NCBI GenBank assembly: GCA_035762545.1
Contig: DASTOM010000034.1
Location: forward strand, 1-64,000
Direction: 5' to 3'
DNA length: 64,000 nt
DNA from: JANQRA01 sp035762545
GTDB taxonomy: Bacteria; Actinomycetota; Acidimicrobiia; Spongiisociales; ZC4RG35
The notes under the pieces are model-generated. The model had not been told where the DNA came from, did no database searches, and saw only the letters and a list, made by a program, of their open reading frames with translations. The translations under genes and the position numbers were made by a program. Of the stretch, positions 18,000 to 26,550 are shown piece after piece; the stretch's first letter is position 1, and each line of letters starts with the position of its first letter.

Positions 18000-18527
18000 T
18001 TGCCCGGTTCACCGGCTCATCTCGTAACCAGGTTCTTGGACGTCGTGACGGCGCGCGCCCTCACCTCGAGCGAACGCGAAGCCGTTTCGAACTGGCTCAA
18101 ACCGGGCCTGGCAGAGGCGTTCTTCGCCCAGTCGGAGGCCGACCAGCGACATGGCTATCACGCCGCTCTGTCGGTCGTCGCATCAGGTGTCAGCACCGAC
18201 GAAGTGATCGTTGCCGCTCTGGTTCACGACATCGCCAAACGACACGCCCGACTCGGCGCAGTGGGCCGCTCGGTAGCTTCCGTCTGCATTCTGCTCGGGC
18301 TTCCCCTCACTGAACGCATGAGGATGTACCGGGACCACGGGATCATCGGCGCCAGAGAACTGGGCGCACTCGGTGCTCCGTCCCTGGCGATCGATTTCGC
18401 CCTCCATCACCACAGGACACGACCACCAACGATCGAACCCTCCACATGGGAGACCCTGGTCGAGGCCGATCAACCGCCAAAGCCATCGGCGATGCTGGGA
18501 CGACGGATAACCTCAACCGCCGAATGA
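18000..18527 (+). CDS. HD-domain protein
   Basis: A 175-aa protein with a short HD domain: ALVHDIAKRHARLG (about residues 77-90), an upstream His in RHGYHAAL and a downstream DHGIIGARELG. HD proteins are metal-dependent phosphohydrolases; the substrate is not evident. The only sensible start is the TTG at 18000, one base after the dksA-like stop. The end overlaps the scpA ATG by 4 bases, so it is part of the transcript leading to the condensin subunits. Confidence 0.7.
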   Translation: MPGSPAHLVTRFLDVVTARALTSSEREAVSNWLKPGLAEAFFAQSEADQRHGYHAALSVVASGVSTDEVIVAALVHDIAKRHARLGAVGRSVASVCILLGLPLTERMRMYRDHGIIGARELGALGAPSLAIDFALHHHRTRPPTIEPSTWETLVEADQPPKPSAMLGRRITSTAE

Positions 18528-19285
18528 CATTCCACGTTCGAACGACGGTGTTCGAGGGGCCCCTCGATCTGCTCCTCCAGCTGATAACAAAGCATCAGGT
18601 CGAGATCACCGCCGTCGGTCTCACCGAGGTGGTGGGGGAGTATCTGTCATTCCTCGATGAGATGAAGGAGATGGATCTCGACGTGACGTCGGAGTTTCTC
18701 CTGATTGCCGCCACTCTCGTCCAGCTGAAGGCCCAGTCGCTCCTCCCCAGCCCGTCAGATTTCGCCCTCGACGACGAGCTCGCCCTGGCCGAGGAACGTG
18801 ACCGGCTCCTGGCACGGCTGCTGGCATCGGTGACGTTCAAGGACGTGGCTGCGGTCTTGCTCAGAAGGCTTCAGGACGGAAATCGCTATGTCCCCAGGAT
18901 CTCCGGTCTCGACCAAGAGATCGAAATGCCCGCGCCGGAAGTCGAGATTCCGGCCACCCCGGAAGATCTGACTCAGCTGGCGGCGAAGGTGTTCTCCCGG
19001 GCCGCCGCCGAGCCCGACCTCGACCATCTAGACCTCGATCTGCCCAGCGTGGAAGCTGCCATCTCAGACCTCCGAGCACGGCTCCGACTCGAGACCGTGG
19101 CTTCCTTCGAGGACCTCACCGAGCATTGCAGTCGCCCCGTGGAAGTCGCCGCCTACTTCCTGGCGCTCTTGGAGATGGCCCGCTGGGGTCTCATCGAGGT
19201 TTCGCAAGCCGACTGGACGGCCGAGATCGAAGTGAGGCATCTCGACGATGGCTCGATCGACCTCACCTCGGAGTGGGCCTCGTGA
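18524..19285 (+). CDS. scpA: Segregation and condensation protein ScpA
   Basis: A 253-aa kleisin that bridges SMC heads in the bacterial condensin complex. The N-terminal signature FEGPLDLLLQLITKHQVEI (residues 10-28) is diagnostic, as is LVQLKAQSLLPSP, and the C-terminal winged-helix region follows. The ATG overlaps the HD gene stop (ATGA), and its stop overlaps the scpB GTG. SMC itself is not in the window. Confidence 0.92.
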   Translation: MTFHVRTTVFEGPLDLLLQLITKHQVEITAVGLTEVVGEYLSFLDEMKEMDLDVTSEFLLIAATLVQLKAQSLLPSPSDFALDDELALAEERDRLLARLLASVTFKDVAAVLLRRLQDGNRYVPRISGLDQEIEMPAPEVEIPATPEDLTQLAAKVFSRAAAEPDLDHLDLDLPSVEAAISDLRARLRLETVASFEDLTEHCSRPVEVAAYFLALLEMARWGLIEVSQADWTAEIEVRHLDDGSIDLTSEWAS

Positions 19286-19842
19286 ACGACCTCGCCGCTT
19301 TGGAGGCAGTTCTCTTCGTCACCGAGCACCCGGTGCCGGTGCGGGAACTGGCCGAGGTGATGGAACTCCCCGCCAAACGGGTCGAGGAGTTGCTCGACGA
19401 GTTGGGTCAAGCGCTCACCGAGCGCGAATCCGGAATCGTCCTCAGGTCTGTGGCCGGTGGCTGGCGGCTCTACAGCAATCCCGATGCCTATCCCTATCTG
19501 GAGCGGTTCTCGTCGTCGGCGACCGCGAGAAGACTCTCTGCCGCGGCCATGGAGACTCTGGCGGTGGTGGCCTACCGACAGCCCGTCTCCAGGTCCCAGA
19601 TCTCCGAGATCCGGGGTGTCGACTCCGACTCGGCTATCCGGACACTCGAACGCCTCGGCTTCATCGAAGAGAAGGAGCGTCTCAACATCCCGGGCAATCC
19701 GGCGGTCTACCGGACCAGCGAGTTGTTCCTCGAGAAGATGGGTCTGAACGACCTCGCTGAACTGCCTCCGCTGGCCGATCACGTGCCGCCGGCCGGCTTC
19801 GTCGACACGCTCGAGGAATCGCTCAGGCCCGGTCTGGACTGA
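19282..19842 (+). CDS. scpB: Segregation and condensation protein ScpB
   Basis: A 186-aa double winged-helix partner of ScpA. Recognisable segments are LEAVLFVTEHPVPVRELAE at the N-terminus and ETLAVVAYRQPVSRSQISEI-RGVDSD in the second winged helix. The GTG start overlaps the scpA stop by 4 bases. The protein has the usual short form of about 190 residues. It is followed 3 bases later by the pseudouridine synthase gene, the same order as in mycobacteria. Confidence 0.92.
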   Translation: MNDLAALEAVLFVTEHPVPVRELAEVMELPAKRVEELLDELGQALTERESGIVLRSVAGGWRLYSNPDAYPYLERFSSSATARRLSAAAMETLAVVAYRQPVSRSQISEIRGVDSDSAIRTLERLGFIEEKERLNIPGNPAVYRTSELFLEKMGLNDLAELPPLADHVPPAGFVDTLEESLRPGLD

Positions 19843-19845
19843 GCC

Positions 19846-20562
19846 ATGGCGGAGCGAATCCGCATCCAGAAAGCCATCGCCCATGCCGGTCTCATGTCGC
19901 GCCGGGCGGCCGAGGAGGCCATCGTGGCGGGACGGGTGCGACGCAACGGGGAAGTCGCCATCCTCGGCGACAGGGTGGACCCTGAACGTGATCTCTTGAC
20001 ACTCGACGGTGCCCCGGTGCCCGTTGCCGAGTATCTCGAGACACATCTCCTGTACAAACCGGTCGGTGTGATCAGTACCGCCGACGACCCCCAGGGCCGG
20101 GAGACTGTCGTCGACCTCATCCCCAGCGAGCAGCGGCTCTACCCCGTGGGACGTCTCGATGCGGATTCCGAGGGTCTGATCCTGGTATCCAACGACGGGG
20201 AACTGACCAATCGGGTCACACACCCCCGCTACGGAATCACAAAGAAGTACCTTGCCCAGGTGGCCGGCAGACCCTCTCGGGGCGACCTGAAGCGCCTCAC
20301 GAACGGGGTCGAGCTCGAGGATGGGCTCGCCCGTGCGGTGTCGGTCCGTCTGATCGATTCGCAACACGATCTCTCGCTGGTTGAACTCGTGATGATGGAA
20401 GGTCGCAATCGTGAGGTGCGCCGAATGTTCGAGGCGTTGGGCTACGAAGTGACCCGTCTGGTGCGTACCGCCATCGGCACCGTCTCAGACTCCGGTCTCA
20501 AGCCGGGGGACTCTCGTCGTCTCACACCAGCCGAGATCCAGCGCCTCCTGGAGACCGAATGA
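19846..20562 (+). CDS. rluB: 23S rRNA pseudouridine synthase, RluB/RsuA type
   Basis: A 238-aa RsuA-family enzyme. The N-terminal S4 RNA-binding domain (IRIQKAIAHAGLMSRRAAEEAI, cut here at IRIQKAIAHAGLMSRR) is followed by the catalytic domain with GRLDADSEGLILVSND, where the Asp is the catalytic residue, and by EGRNREVRRM. RluB modifies a uridine in helix 89 of 23S rRNA; assignment to RluB rather than RsuA or RluE rests on family and synteny with scpAB. The stop overlaps the aroA ATG. Confidence 0.88.
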   Translation: MAERIRIQKAIAHAGLMSRRAAEEAIVAGRVRRNGEVAILGDRVDPERDLLTLDGAPVPVAEYLETHLLYKPVGVISTADDPQGRETVVDLIPSEQRLYPVGRLDADSEGLILVSNDGELTNRVTHPRYGITKKYLAQVAGRPSRGDLKRLTNGVELEDGLARAVSVRLIDSQHDLSLVELVMMEGRNREVRRMFEALGYEVTRLVRTAIGTVSDSGLKPGDSRRLTPAEIQRLLETE

Positions 20563-21821
20563 CCGAGCAGGCGCACGCCATCGAGACGATGAGCAAGCCC
20601 CTCGACGGGGTGGTCGAAGTTCCGGGATCGAAGTCGGAGACCATTCGGGCGCTGGCGGCGGCAGCGATGGCGCCCGGTAGATCCCACCTCTACGGGCCAC
20701 TCCGCGCCGAGGACCCGGAGGCGATGTGCGGTGCCCTGCGGAACATGGGTATCGCCATCGACACCGACACCGAACCGTGGTCCATCGACGGTCGGGGAGG
20801 ACATCTGGAAGGTGGGGGCAACGTCGACGCTCACGAGTCCGGACTGTCCGCCCGCATCCTCATTGCGATGGCCGCCTCGGCGAGCGGGGCCACCCACATC
20901 GGTGGAACCGGGCGTCTGCCGGAGCGGCCGATGGGAGGCATCCTCGAACTGGTCAGGTCACAGGGTGTGGAAGTGGAAGGCGAACGGATACCGCTGTCGG
21001 TGGTGGGCAGGGGGCACCTGTGGGGCGGACATTGGAGCGTGGACTGTTCCGAGAGCTCCCAATTCGCCACGGCAGCCCTGCTGGTGGCTCCGCTGACCCA
21101 ACAGCCCACCACCATCGAGCCTCGTGGTCTCTCATCGTCTGCGGGCTATCTCGAGGGGACGGTTTCGATCATGGAGCGGTTCGGCGCTCGGCCGTATCGC
21201 ACGGTCACCGGCTTCGAGATCGCCAATGACGGCTATCGATCGGCCGACGTGGTCATCGAGCCGGATGCATCTGCAGCCGTGTACCCGATGGCCATCGCAG
21301 CGGTCAGCGGGGGAAGGGTCGAGATAGAGGGACTGGGGGCAAGTTCGTGGCAGCCCGACCGCGAGATAGCCTCGGCGCTCGGTGAGATGGGCTGTCGGGT
21401 CGAATGGCACGAGACCAGGGTCTCCGTCGACGCAAGGGGAATCGAACTGGCCGGGATAGACACTGACATGTCGCACGCCCCGGACGGGGCGCTGGCGCTG
21501 GCCGTCACCTGTCTCTTCGCGTCCGGTCCGAGCGTGATCAGAGGGTTGGGCTCGCTGCGTCACAAGGAGTCCGACCGTCTCCAGTCGATCAGTCAGGAGA
21601 TGCGAAGGCTGGGGGGAGCGGTCGACGTCGTCGACGACACACTCAGGATCGAGCCTTCGCCATTGCATGGAGGAGTAGTCGACCCCCATGGTGACCATCG
21701 AATCGCCATGTCGATGGCCATCATCGGCACCCGGGTCAAGGGTGTTGCGATTTCGTCACCCAGAGTGGTGGCGAAGACGTGGCCGGGGTTTTGGCGTTTT
21801 CTAGACGATGTTTCCGCATAA
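20559..21821 (+). CDS. aroA: 3-phosphoshikimate 1-carboxyvinyltransferase (EPSP synthase), divergent
   Basis: A 420-aa enzyme of the shikimate pathway that joins PEP to shikimate 3-phosphate. Conserved elements include PGSKSETIRAL (Lys, Ser and Arg of the substrate site), LRHKESDRL, and DPHGDHRIAMSMA. The active-site loop that is NAGTAMRP in the E. coli enzyme reads ESGLSARIL here, so the residues matching T97 and P101 are Leu and Ile. The stretch with the catalytic Asp reads DTDMSHAPDGALALA. An MurA assignment is unlikely because of the KSETIR and HGDHR motifs. It overlaps rluB by 4 bases. Confidence 0.87.
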   Translation: MTEQAHAIETMSKPLDGVVEVPGSKSETIRALAAAAMAPGRSHLYGPLRAEDPEAMCGALRNMGIAIDTDTEPWSIDGRGGHLEGGGNVDAHESGLSARILIAMAASASGATHIGGTGRLPERPMGGILELVRSQGVEVEGERIPLSVVGRGHLWGGHWSVDCSESSQFATAALLVAPLTQQPTTIEPRGLSSSAGYLEGTVSIMERFGARPYRTVTGFEIANDGYRSADVVIEPDASAAVYPMAIAAVSGGRVEIEGLGASSWQPDREIASALGEMGCRVEWHETRVSVDARGIELAGIDTDMSHAPDGALALAVTCLFASGPSVIRGLGSLRHKESDRLQSISQEMRRLGGAVDVVDDTLRIEPSPLHGGVVDPHGDHRIAMSMAIIGTRVKGVAISSPRVVAKTWPGFWRFLDDVSA

Positions 21822-21892
21822 GTCGTCAAATCGTGGCGCTCCTAGCTAACTTTGACCGGGCGGGAGGGCCCCGGTTTCCGACTTCGCCCCCA

Positions 21893-21920
21893 TTGTCCGA
21901 ATTCCCCCCAAGTCGGACAA
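21893..21920. promoter_or_regulatory. Inverted repeat upstream of cmk with a third half-site at the start codon
   Basis: TTGTCCGA (21893-21900) and TCGGACAA (21913-21920) form a perfect 8-bp inverted repeat with a 12-base spacer. The same 8 bases occur again at 21982-21989, covering the TTG start codon of cmk. This looks like an operator or a structured leader. Further on, GAGCC-GGG-GGCTC (21929-21941) is a small hairpin. The 160-base gap holds no other gene. Confidence 0.5.
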
Positions 21921-21981
21921 CCCCTCCGGAGCCGGGGGCTCTCCTGCTGCCCGCGGAACCCCTACCCGAGGTCTCTTCGCC

Positions 21982-22629
21982 TTGTCCGACCTGATAGTCA
22001 CCGTCGACGGCCCCGGTGGAACCGGGAAGAGCTCGGTGAGCAGGGAGCTCGCCCGCCGCGCCGGGCTACCTCACCTCGACACAGGGGCCTACTACCGCGC
22101 CGCCACTCTTGCCGCCCTGGAGGAAGGTGCTGACCTGGACGACGAGACGGCAGTGTCGTCGATCGTTGCCTCCGTGGATTTCACACAAGACGACGGTCTG
22201 ATGTACCTCGATGGCCGTGATGTGAGTGCCGAGATCAGGCGGGACGACGTCACCAAGGGGGTCTCGGCGGTCTCGGCTCATCCCCGAGTGCGAGCACTCC
22301 TGGTCGAGCTACAGAGGGCGTGGATCCGCACCCACGATGGACGGGGTGTCGTCGAGGGCCGGGACATCGGTTCCGTGGTCTTTCCCGACGCCACCGTCAA
22401 GGTGTATCTGGACGCCTCGCCAGAAGTGAGGGCGAGGCGCCGGGCAGGTCAATCCGGCGAGGACATCGACGAAGTGCTCGAGGACCTCAACCGTCGGGAT
22501 CGTCTCGATTCCACGCGGGCGGCTTCACCGATGACGGTTCCGGACGGAGCGATCATCGTCGACACATCTCTGCTCGACTTCGAAACGGTCGTGGAACGGC
22601 TCCTCGGGCTCCTGCCGCCGGAGTCCTGA
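21982..22629 (+). CDS. cmk: Cytidylate kinase
   Basis: A 215-aa (d)CMP kinase. The P-loop is DGPGGTGKSS near the N-terminus, followed by LDTGAYYRAATLAAL, GRDIGSVVFPDA and the lid segment RRRAGQS. It makes CDP from CMP, complementing pyrG upstream. The start is a TTG at 21982 directly before the conserved SDLIVTVDG; no ATG or GTG is available nearby in frame. An unusual repeat (TTGTCCGA) covers this start. Confidence 0.92.
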   Translation: MSDLIVTVDGPGGTGKSSVSRELARRAGLPHLDTGAYYRAATLAALEEGADLDDETAVSSIVASVDFTQDDGLMYLDGRDVSAEIRRDDVTKGVSAVSAHPRVRALLVELQRAWIRTHDGRGVVEGRDIGSVVFPDATVKVYLDASPEVRARRRAGQSGEDIDEVLEDLNRRDRLDSTRAASPMTVPDGAIIVDTSLLDFETVVERLLGLLPPES

Positions 22630-22659
22630 TTCTCCGGACGGCACCTACCATGGTCTGTG

Positions 22660-23709
22660 ATGACCGTTGAACGTGTGCTTCTCGCCGAGCCCAGGGGCTT
22701 CTGCGCCGGGGTCGAGATGGCGATCAAGGCCCTGACCTGGATGACCAGAATCTTCGACGGCCCCGTGTACTGCTACCACGAGATCGTCCACAACGAATGG
22801 GTGGTCAGGGCCTTCGAGCGGGTGGGTGTCGTGTTCGTCGACGACATCTCCGAGGTGCCTGAAGGCGCACCGATCATGCTCTCGGCCCATGGCTCGTCAC
22901 CTGAGGTAGTGGCTGCGGCCGCGGATCGCGCTGCCGTGGTGATCGATGCTGTCTGTCCTCTCGTGACCAAAGTCCATCACGAGGTGAAGATGATGTCGCG
23001 CAAGGGATTCGACATCATCTACATCGGCCACGAGGGCCATGACGAAGCGGTCGGGACCGTCGCCGAAGCACCCGAATCGATCACCCTCGTCGAGCCAGAG
23101 AGGGGTCTGGGCGATTTCAATCCAGCTGACCCGGACAAGGTCGCCCTCGTGGCACAGACCACCCTCGGGATGTATGAATGGCAGGACTTGATGAACGACG
23201 CCTCGGAGCGATTCCCCAATCTGAAGACGGCGCGCAAATCCGACCTGTGTTACGCCACGACCAACCGCCAGGACGCCGTGATCGAACTGACCGAAGAGTG
23301 CGACCTCATCCTCGTCGTCGGATCACACAACTCCTCGAACACCCAGGCCCTGGTGCGGGTCTCACACGAGAACGATGTGGCGGCCTACCGAATCGACTCG
23401 GCCGCGGACATCAGGGATGAATGGCTCGAGAATGCGAAGATCGTCGGGGTGACCGCCGGCGCATCGGCACCGGACCATCTCGTGCAGGAGGTCATCGACA
23501 GGCTCGCTCCGGTCGCCGGCTTCGAGCTCTGGTCCTCCACCGAGGAGGAGGAGTACTTCCCGCTGCCGCCTCAGCTCCGATCGTTCGTGACCACCCTGCA
23601 GACCCTCGTTGAGGCAGGTGTCACTGCCGCACAGCCTGGTCAGGCTTCCCTCCTCGAACGGGACCGCGAGTGGACTGCTACCGAGGCCCTCGGCCTGATC
23701 AGCGCCTGA
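22660..23709 (+). CDS. ispH: 4-hydroxy-3-methylbut-2-enyl diphosphate reductase
   Basis: A 349-aa iron-sulfur enzyme, last step of the MEP isoprenoid pathway, making IPP and DMAPP. The three cluster cysteines are in EPRGFCAGVEMA, DAVCPLVTKVH and DLCYATTNRQ, and the substrate-binding AHGSSP and SHNSSNTQAL are present. The start is ATG 22660, with a GTG one codon earlier as an alternative. Placement between cmk and der differs from the mycobacterial order. Confidence 0.93.
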   Translation: MTVERVLLAEPRGFCAGVEMAIKALTWMTRIFDGPVYCYHEIVHNEWVVRAFERVGVVFVDDISEVPEGAPIMLSAHGSSPEVVAAAADRAAVVIDAVCPLVTKVHHEVKMMSRKGFDIIYIGHEGHDEAVGTVAEAPESITLVEPERGLGDFNPADPDKVALVAQTTLGMYEWQDLMNDASERFPNLKTARKSDLCYATTNRQDAVIELTEECDLILVVGSHNSSNTQALVRVSHENDVAAYRIDSAADIRDEWLENAKIVGVTAGASAPDHLVQEVIDRLAPVAGFELWSSTEEEEYFPLPPQLRSFVTTLQTLVEAGVTAAQPGQASLLERDREWTATEALGLISA

Positions 23710-23716
23710 GATCCAG

Positions 23717-25030
23717 GTGAGCACCCTCCCGATAGTGGCCGTCGTCGGTCGTCCCAACGTTGGCAAGTCGACATTGGTCAACAGGATCATCGGGTCGCGA
23801 TCGGCTGTGGTCGAGGAGATGTCGGGCGTCACCCGAGACCGGCGACAATTCGACGCCGACTGGTCGGGTCGTGAGTTCATCCTGGTCGACACAGGGGGGT
23901 GGGAGGTCAAACCCGATGGCGACCTCAACATGTCGATCCGACAGCAGGCTGAGGGGGCCGTCTCGGGGGCTGACGCAGTGGTCCTCGTGGTCGACGGGAC
24001 CACAGAGCTGACTGACGACGACACCGGCGTCATCGGCATCCTGCGTGCGGCCGAGGTGCCTGTGGTAGTCGCTGTCAACAAGATCGACGACGGGGCGATG
24101 GAGCGGGAGATCGATCGGTTCTGGAGGCTGGGTCTGGGAGAGCCGATGCCGGTGAGTGCGTATCACGGCAAGGGGGTGGGGGATCTCCTCGATCGACTCG
24201 TCGACGAACTGCCCGAGGAAGTGGGGGAACGTCCCGACACTGACCTCACCAGGGTCGCCATCGTCGGCCGGCCCAACTCGGGCAAATCGACGCTCCTGAA
24301 TCGGCTGGCCGGGGAGACCAGGGTGATCGTATCCGACACTCCGGGGACCACCCGCGACCCGATCGACGTCGAAGTGGAGATCGACGGCGTCCCGTACATG
24401 CTGGTCGACACCGCCGGTATCCGACGTAAGCCGCAAATCTCGGAGGACGCCGACTTCTATGCGGTGATCAGGGCGAGAGAGGCCTTGAAACGGGCCGACA
24501 TCGCCGTGCTCATCGTGGACGCCACCGAGGGTGTGACCCATCAGGATCAGCGGATCGCCAGCGAGATCGTCGAAGCCGGGGCAGGTCTGATAGTCGTGCT
24601 CAACAAGTGGGACGCCCTCGACGAAGAGCAACGGGAGCTCACCGAGAGATCGCTCCCCGACCGCTTCTCTTTCATTGGCTGGGCCCCGGTGCTGCGCATG
24701 TCCGCGCTGACGGGCGCCCGTGTCGGCCGGCTCGGCACAGCCCTGGAAGCCGTCTCAGAGACCAGGCGAACCCGGATCTCCACTGGGGTCCTCAACCGGG
24801 ACATAAGGGCGTGGACTGCCGCCCACCCGCCGCCAGTGCGCAAGGGCCGGCGCCCGAAACTGCACTACGCGGTCCAGGCCGGCACCGCTCCGCCGACCTT
24901 CGTCGTGTTCGTCTCCGGAGGAGAGCTCGGGGACGACTACCTCCGCTTTCTGGAGAATCGTCTGCGGGCCGAGCACGACTTCACCGGTAATCCCATCCAT
25001 TTCGTGACGAGGAAGAGATCCGATCGGTGA
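23717..25030 (+). CDS. der: Ribosome-assembly GTPase Der (EngA)
   Basis: A 437-aa protein with two GTPase domains in tandem and a C-terminal KH-like domain, required for 50S subunit maturation. The first G domain has GRPNVGKST, DTGGW and NKID; the second has GRPNSGKST, DTAGIRRK and NKWD. The start is GTG, 7 bases after ispH. The stop overlaps the GTG of a small membrane protein. Confidence 0.94.
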   Translation: MSTLPIVAVVGRPNVGKSTLVNRIIGSRSAVVEEMSGVTRDRRQFDADWSGREFILVDTGGWEVKPDGDLNMSIRQQAEGAVSGADAVVLVVDGTTELTDDDTGVIGILRAAEVPVVVAVNKIDDGAMEREIDRFWRLGLGEPMPVSAYHGKGVGDLLDRLVDELPEEVGERPDTDLTRVAIVGRPNSGKSTLLNRLAGETRVIVSDTPGTTRDPIDVEVEIDGVPYMLVDTAGIRRKPQISEDADFYAVIRAREALKRADIAVLIVDATEGVTHQDQRIASEIVEAGAGLIVVLNKWDALDEEQRELTERSLPDRFSFIGWAPVLRMSALTGARVGRLGTALEAVSETRRTRISTGVLNRDIRAWTAAHPPPVRKGRRPKLHYAVQAGTAPPTFVVFVSGGELGDDYLRFLENRLRAEHDFTGNPIHFVTRKRSDR

Positions 25031-25161
25031 CCGAGCACGAAAAGCAGCAGGAGGACCTGAAGACACCCTTCACGTTCAAGCTGATGATCGTGCTGGTCGT
25101 CCTGTATCTGGGATGGCGTCTGGTGGAGGTGCTGGTTTGGGTCTGGCAGCGGATCTTCTGA
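25027..25161 (+). CDS. Small single-pass membrane protein (44 aa)
   Basis: A GTG at 25027, in a GTGA overlap with the der stop, opens a 44-residue frame. A charged N-terminus (MTEHEKQQEDLKTP) is followed by a hydrophobic segment of about 22 residues with several Trp residues and a short basic end. It reads as a single membrane helix. The coupling overlap and normal codon use argue that it is translated. Function unknown; it is the last gene of the cmk-ispH-der run. Confidence 0.65.
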   Translation: MTEHEKQQEDLKTPFTFKLMIVLVVLYLGWRLVEVLVWVWQRIF

Positions 25162-25220
25162 GCAAGAAACAAACGACCGTGCCAGAAGGTGCCGCCATGG
25201 CACATCCCTGCACGGTCGTT
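25162..25220 (-). terminator. Terminator of the tRNA-Pro gene
   Basis: AACGACCGTGC (25172-25182) pairs perfectly with GCACGGTCGTT (25210-25220), 11 bp, and the loop contains a smaller stem GTGCC/GGCAC. Read on the minus strand the hairpin is followed by TGTTTCTTGCT. It lies 4 bases from the tRNA 3' end and fits a Rho-independent terminator for it; on the plus strand it may also act after the 44-aa gene. Confidence 0.8.
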
Positions 25221-25223
25221 GGT

Positions 25224-25300
25224 TGGTCGGGCCGGCGGGATTTGAACCCACGACCCCCTGGCCCCCAGCCAGGTGCTCTACCAAACTGAGCCACGGCCCG
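25224..25300 (-). tRNA. tRNA-Pro (anticodon GGG)
   Basis: On the minus strand the 7-bp acceptor CGGGCCG/CGGCCCG, a D arm GCTC...GAGC, the anticodon arm CCTGG-CTGGGGG-CCAGG and a T arm with loop TTCAAAT are all paired correctly. The anticodon is GGG, read as proline (codons CCC and CCU). After discriminator A the sequence CCA is encoded in the DNA (25224-25226). Confidence 0.95.
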
Positions 25301-25352
25301 TGTGGAGGGATGGTAGACGTCGCAGGCGGGCAAGCCGTATTGTGACCCGCCG

Positions 25353-26501
25353 ATGACCGTGTCCCGCCGTCTCGCTCCGTTCGGAGTGACCATCTTCACC
25401 GAGATGACCCAATTGGCCGTCGAGCATGGTGCGATCAACCTGGGTCAGGGGTTTCCCAATTGGGATGGCGCCGACTTCGTCAAGGAGGCCGCAACTCGCT
25501 CCATGGCTGACGGTGGTAACGACCAGTACCCCCCGAGTCCCGGCATCTTGTCTCTGCGAGAGAAGCTCGCCGAACACTACGGTGCCCACCTGGGCCGAGA
25601 ACTCGACCCGGCGACGGAGGTGACGGTGACCGGTGGTTGCACCGAGGCCCTGGCCGCCTCCTGCCTCGGGTTGCTCGACCCGGGAGACGAGGTGGTGATC
25701 ATCGAGCCGTTCTACGACGCCTACCCCGTCGATGTCGCCCTGGCCGGCGCCACCTCCAGGTTCGTCACTCTCGAACCGCCGGAGTTCGCCCTGGTAGCCG
25801 AGGAGCTCCGTCAGGTGTTCAATGAACGGACCCGAGCGATCATCGTCAACAATCCACACAACCCCACCGGTCGGGTCTACACCGCCGAAGAGCTCGGGGC
25901 CATCGCCGAGCTCTGTCGCGAGTTCGACGTGATCGCCATCTGCGACGAGGTCTACGAGGAGATGGTCTACGACGCCGAACATCTCCGACTGGCGACATTC
26001 GATGGGATGTGGGACCGCACCCTCACCCTGTCTTCGCTGGGCAAGACCTTCTCGCTGACTGGATGGAAGGTGGGGTGGGCGATCGGTCCGGCCAGCCTCA
26101 CCGCAGGACTGCGATCGGCGCACCAGTTCCTCACCTTCACGACTCCGACCCCGGTCCAGCATGGAGCGGTGGCTGCACTCGAGGCGCCTCCAGTCTTCTT
26201 CGAAGAGATGCGGACGGACTACCGCTCCAAGCGAGATCTCCTATCCGCCGGTCTCGAGACTGCGGGGTTCGACGTCTACCCGTCGCAAGGCACCTACTTC
26301 CTGATGGCCGGTCACGCCGAGGCCGGTGATGACAAGGAGTTCTGCCGTCGGATGGCGGTCGATGGCGGGGTGGTGGCCATCCCACCGAGCGTGTTCTACA
26401 GCGATCCGTCGTCCGGTGCAGGGCTGGTGCGATTCGCCTTCTGCAAGGACGAAGACACTCTGAAGGAGGCGATCGGGCGCATTTCGACATTTATGAGTTG
26501 A
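25353..26501 (+). CDS. Pyridoxal-phosphate aminotransferase, class I/II
   Basis: A 382-aa fold-type I aminotransferase similar to the YbdL / kynurenine aminotransferase group. It has INLGQGFPNWDG near the N-terminus, NNPHNPTGRVY (residues 166-176), CDEVYEEMVY with the PLP-binding Asp, and the PLP lysine in SSLGKTFSLTGWKVGW. The family transfers amino groups from methionine, kynurenine, glutamine or aromatic amino acids; the exact substrate is not given by sequence. ATG 25353 begins TVSRRLAPFGVTIFTEM, the normal start for this group. Confidence 0.85.
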   Translation: MTVSRRLAPFGVTIFTEMTQLAVEHGAINLGQGFPNWDGADFVKEAATRSMADGGNDQYPPSPGILSLREKLAEHYGAHLGRELDPATEVTVTGGCTEALAASCLGLLDPGDEVVIIEPFYDAYPVDVALAGATSRFVTLEPPEFALVAEELRQVFNERTRAIIVNNPHNPTGRVYTAEELGAIAELCREFDVIAICDEVYEEMVYDAEHLRLATFDGMWDRTLTLSSLGKTFSLTGWKVGWAIGPASLTAGLRSAHQFLTFTTPTPVQHGAVAALEAPPVFFEEMRTDYRSKRDLLSAGLETAGFDVYPSQGTYFLMAGHAEAGDDKEFCRRMAVDGGVVAIPPSVFYSDPSSGAGLVRFAFCKDEDTLKEAIGRISTFMS

Positions 26502-26550
26502 CCTTCAAGGCGGAGGTTCCGCATGCCGATTCTTCGTGTGGGAGGTTGGC

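Noticed and set aside
19153..20367. 404-aa antisense frame over scpB and rluB
   Set aside because: Shadow frame; both plus-strand genes are well supported.
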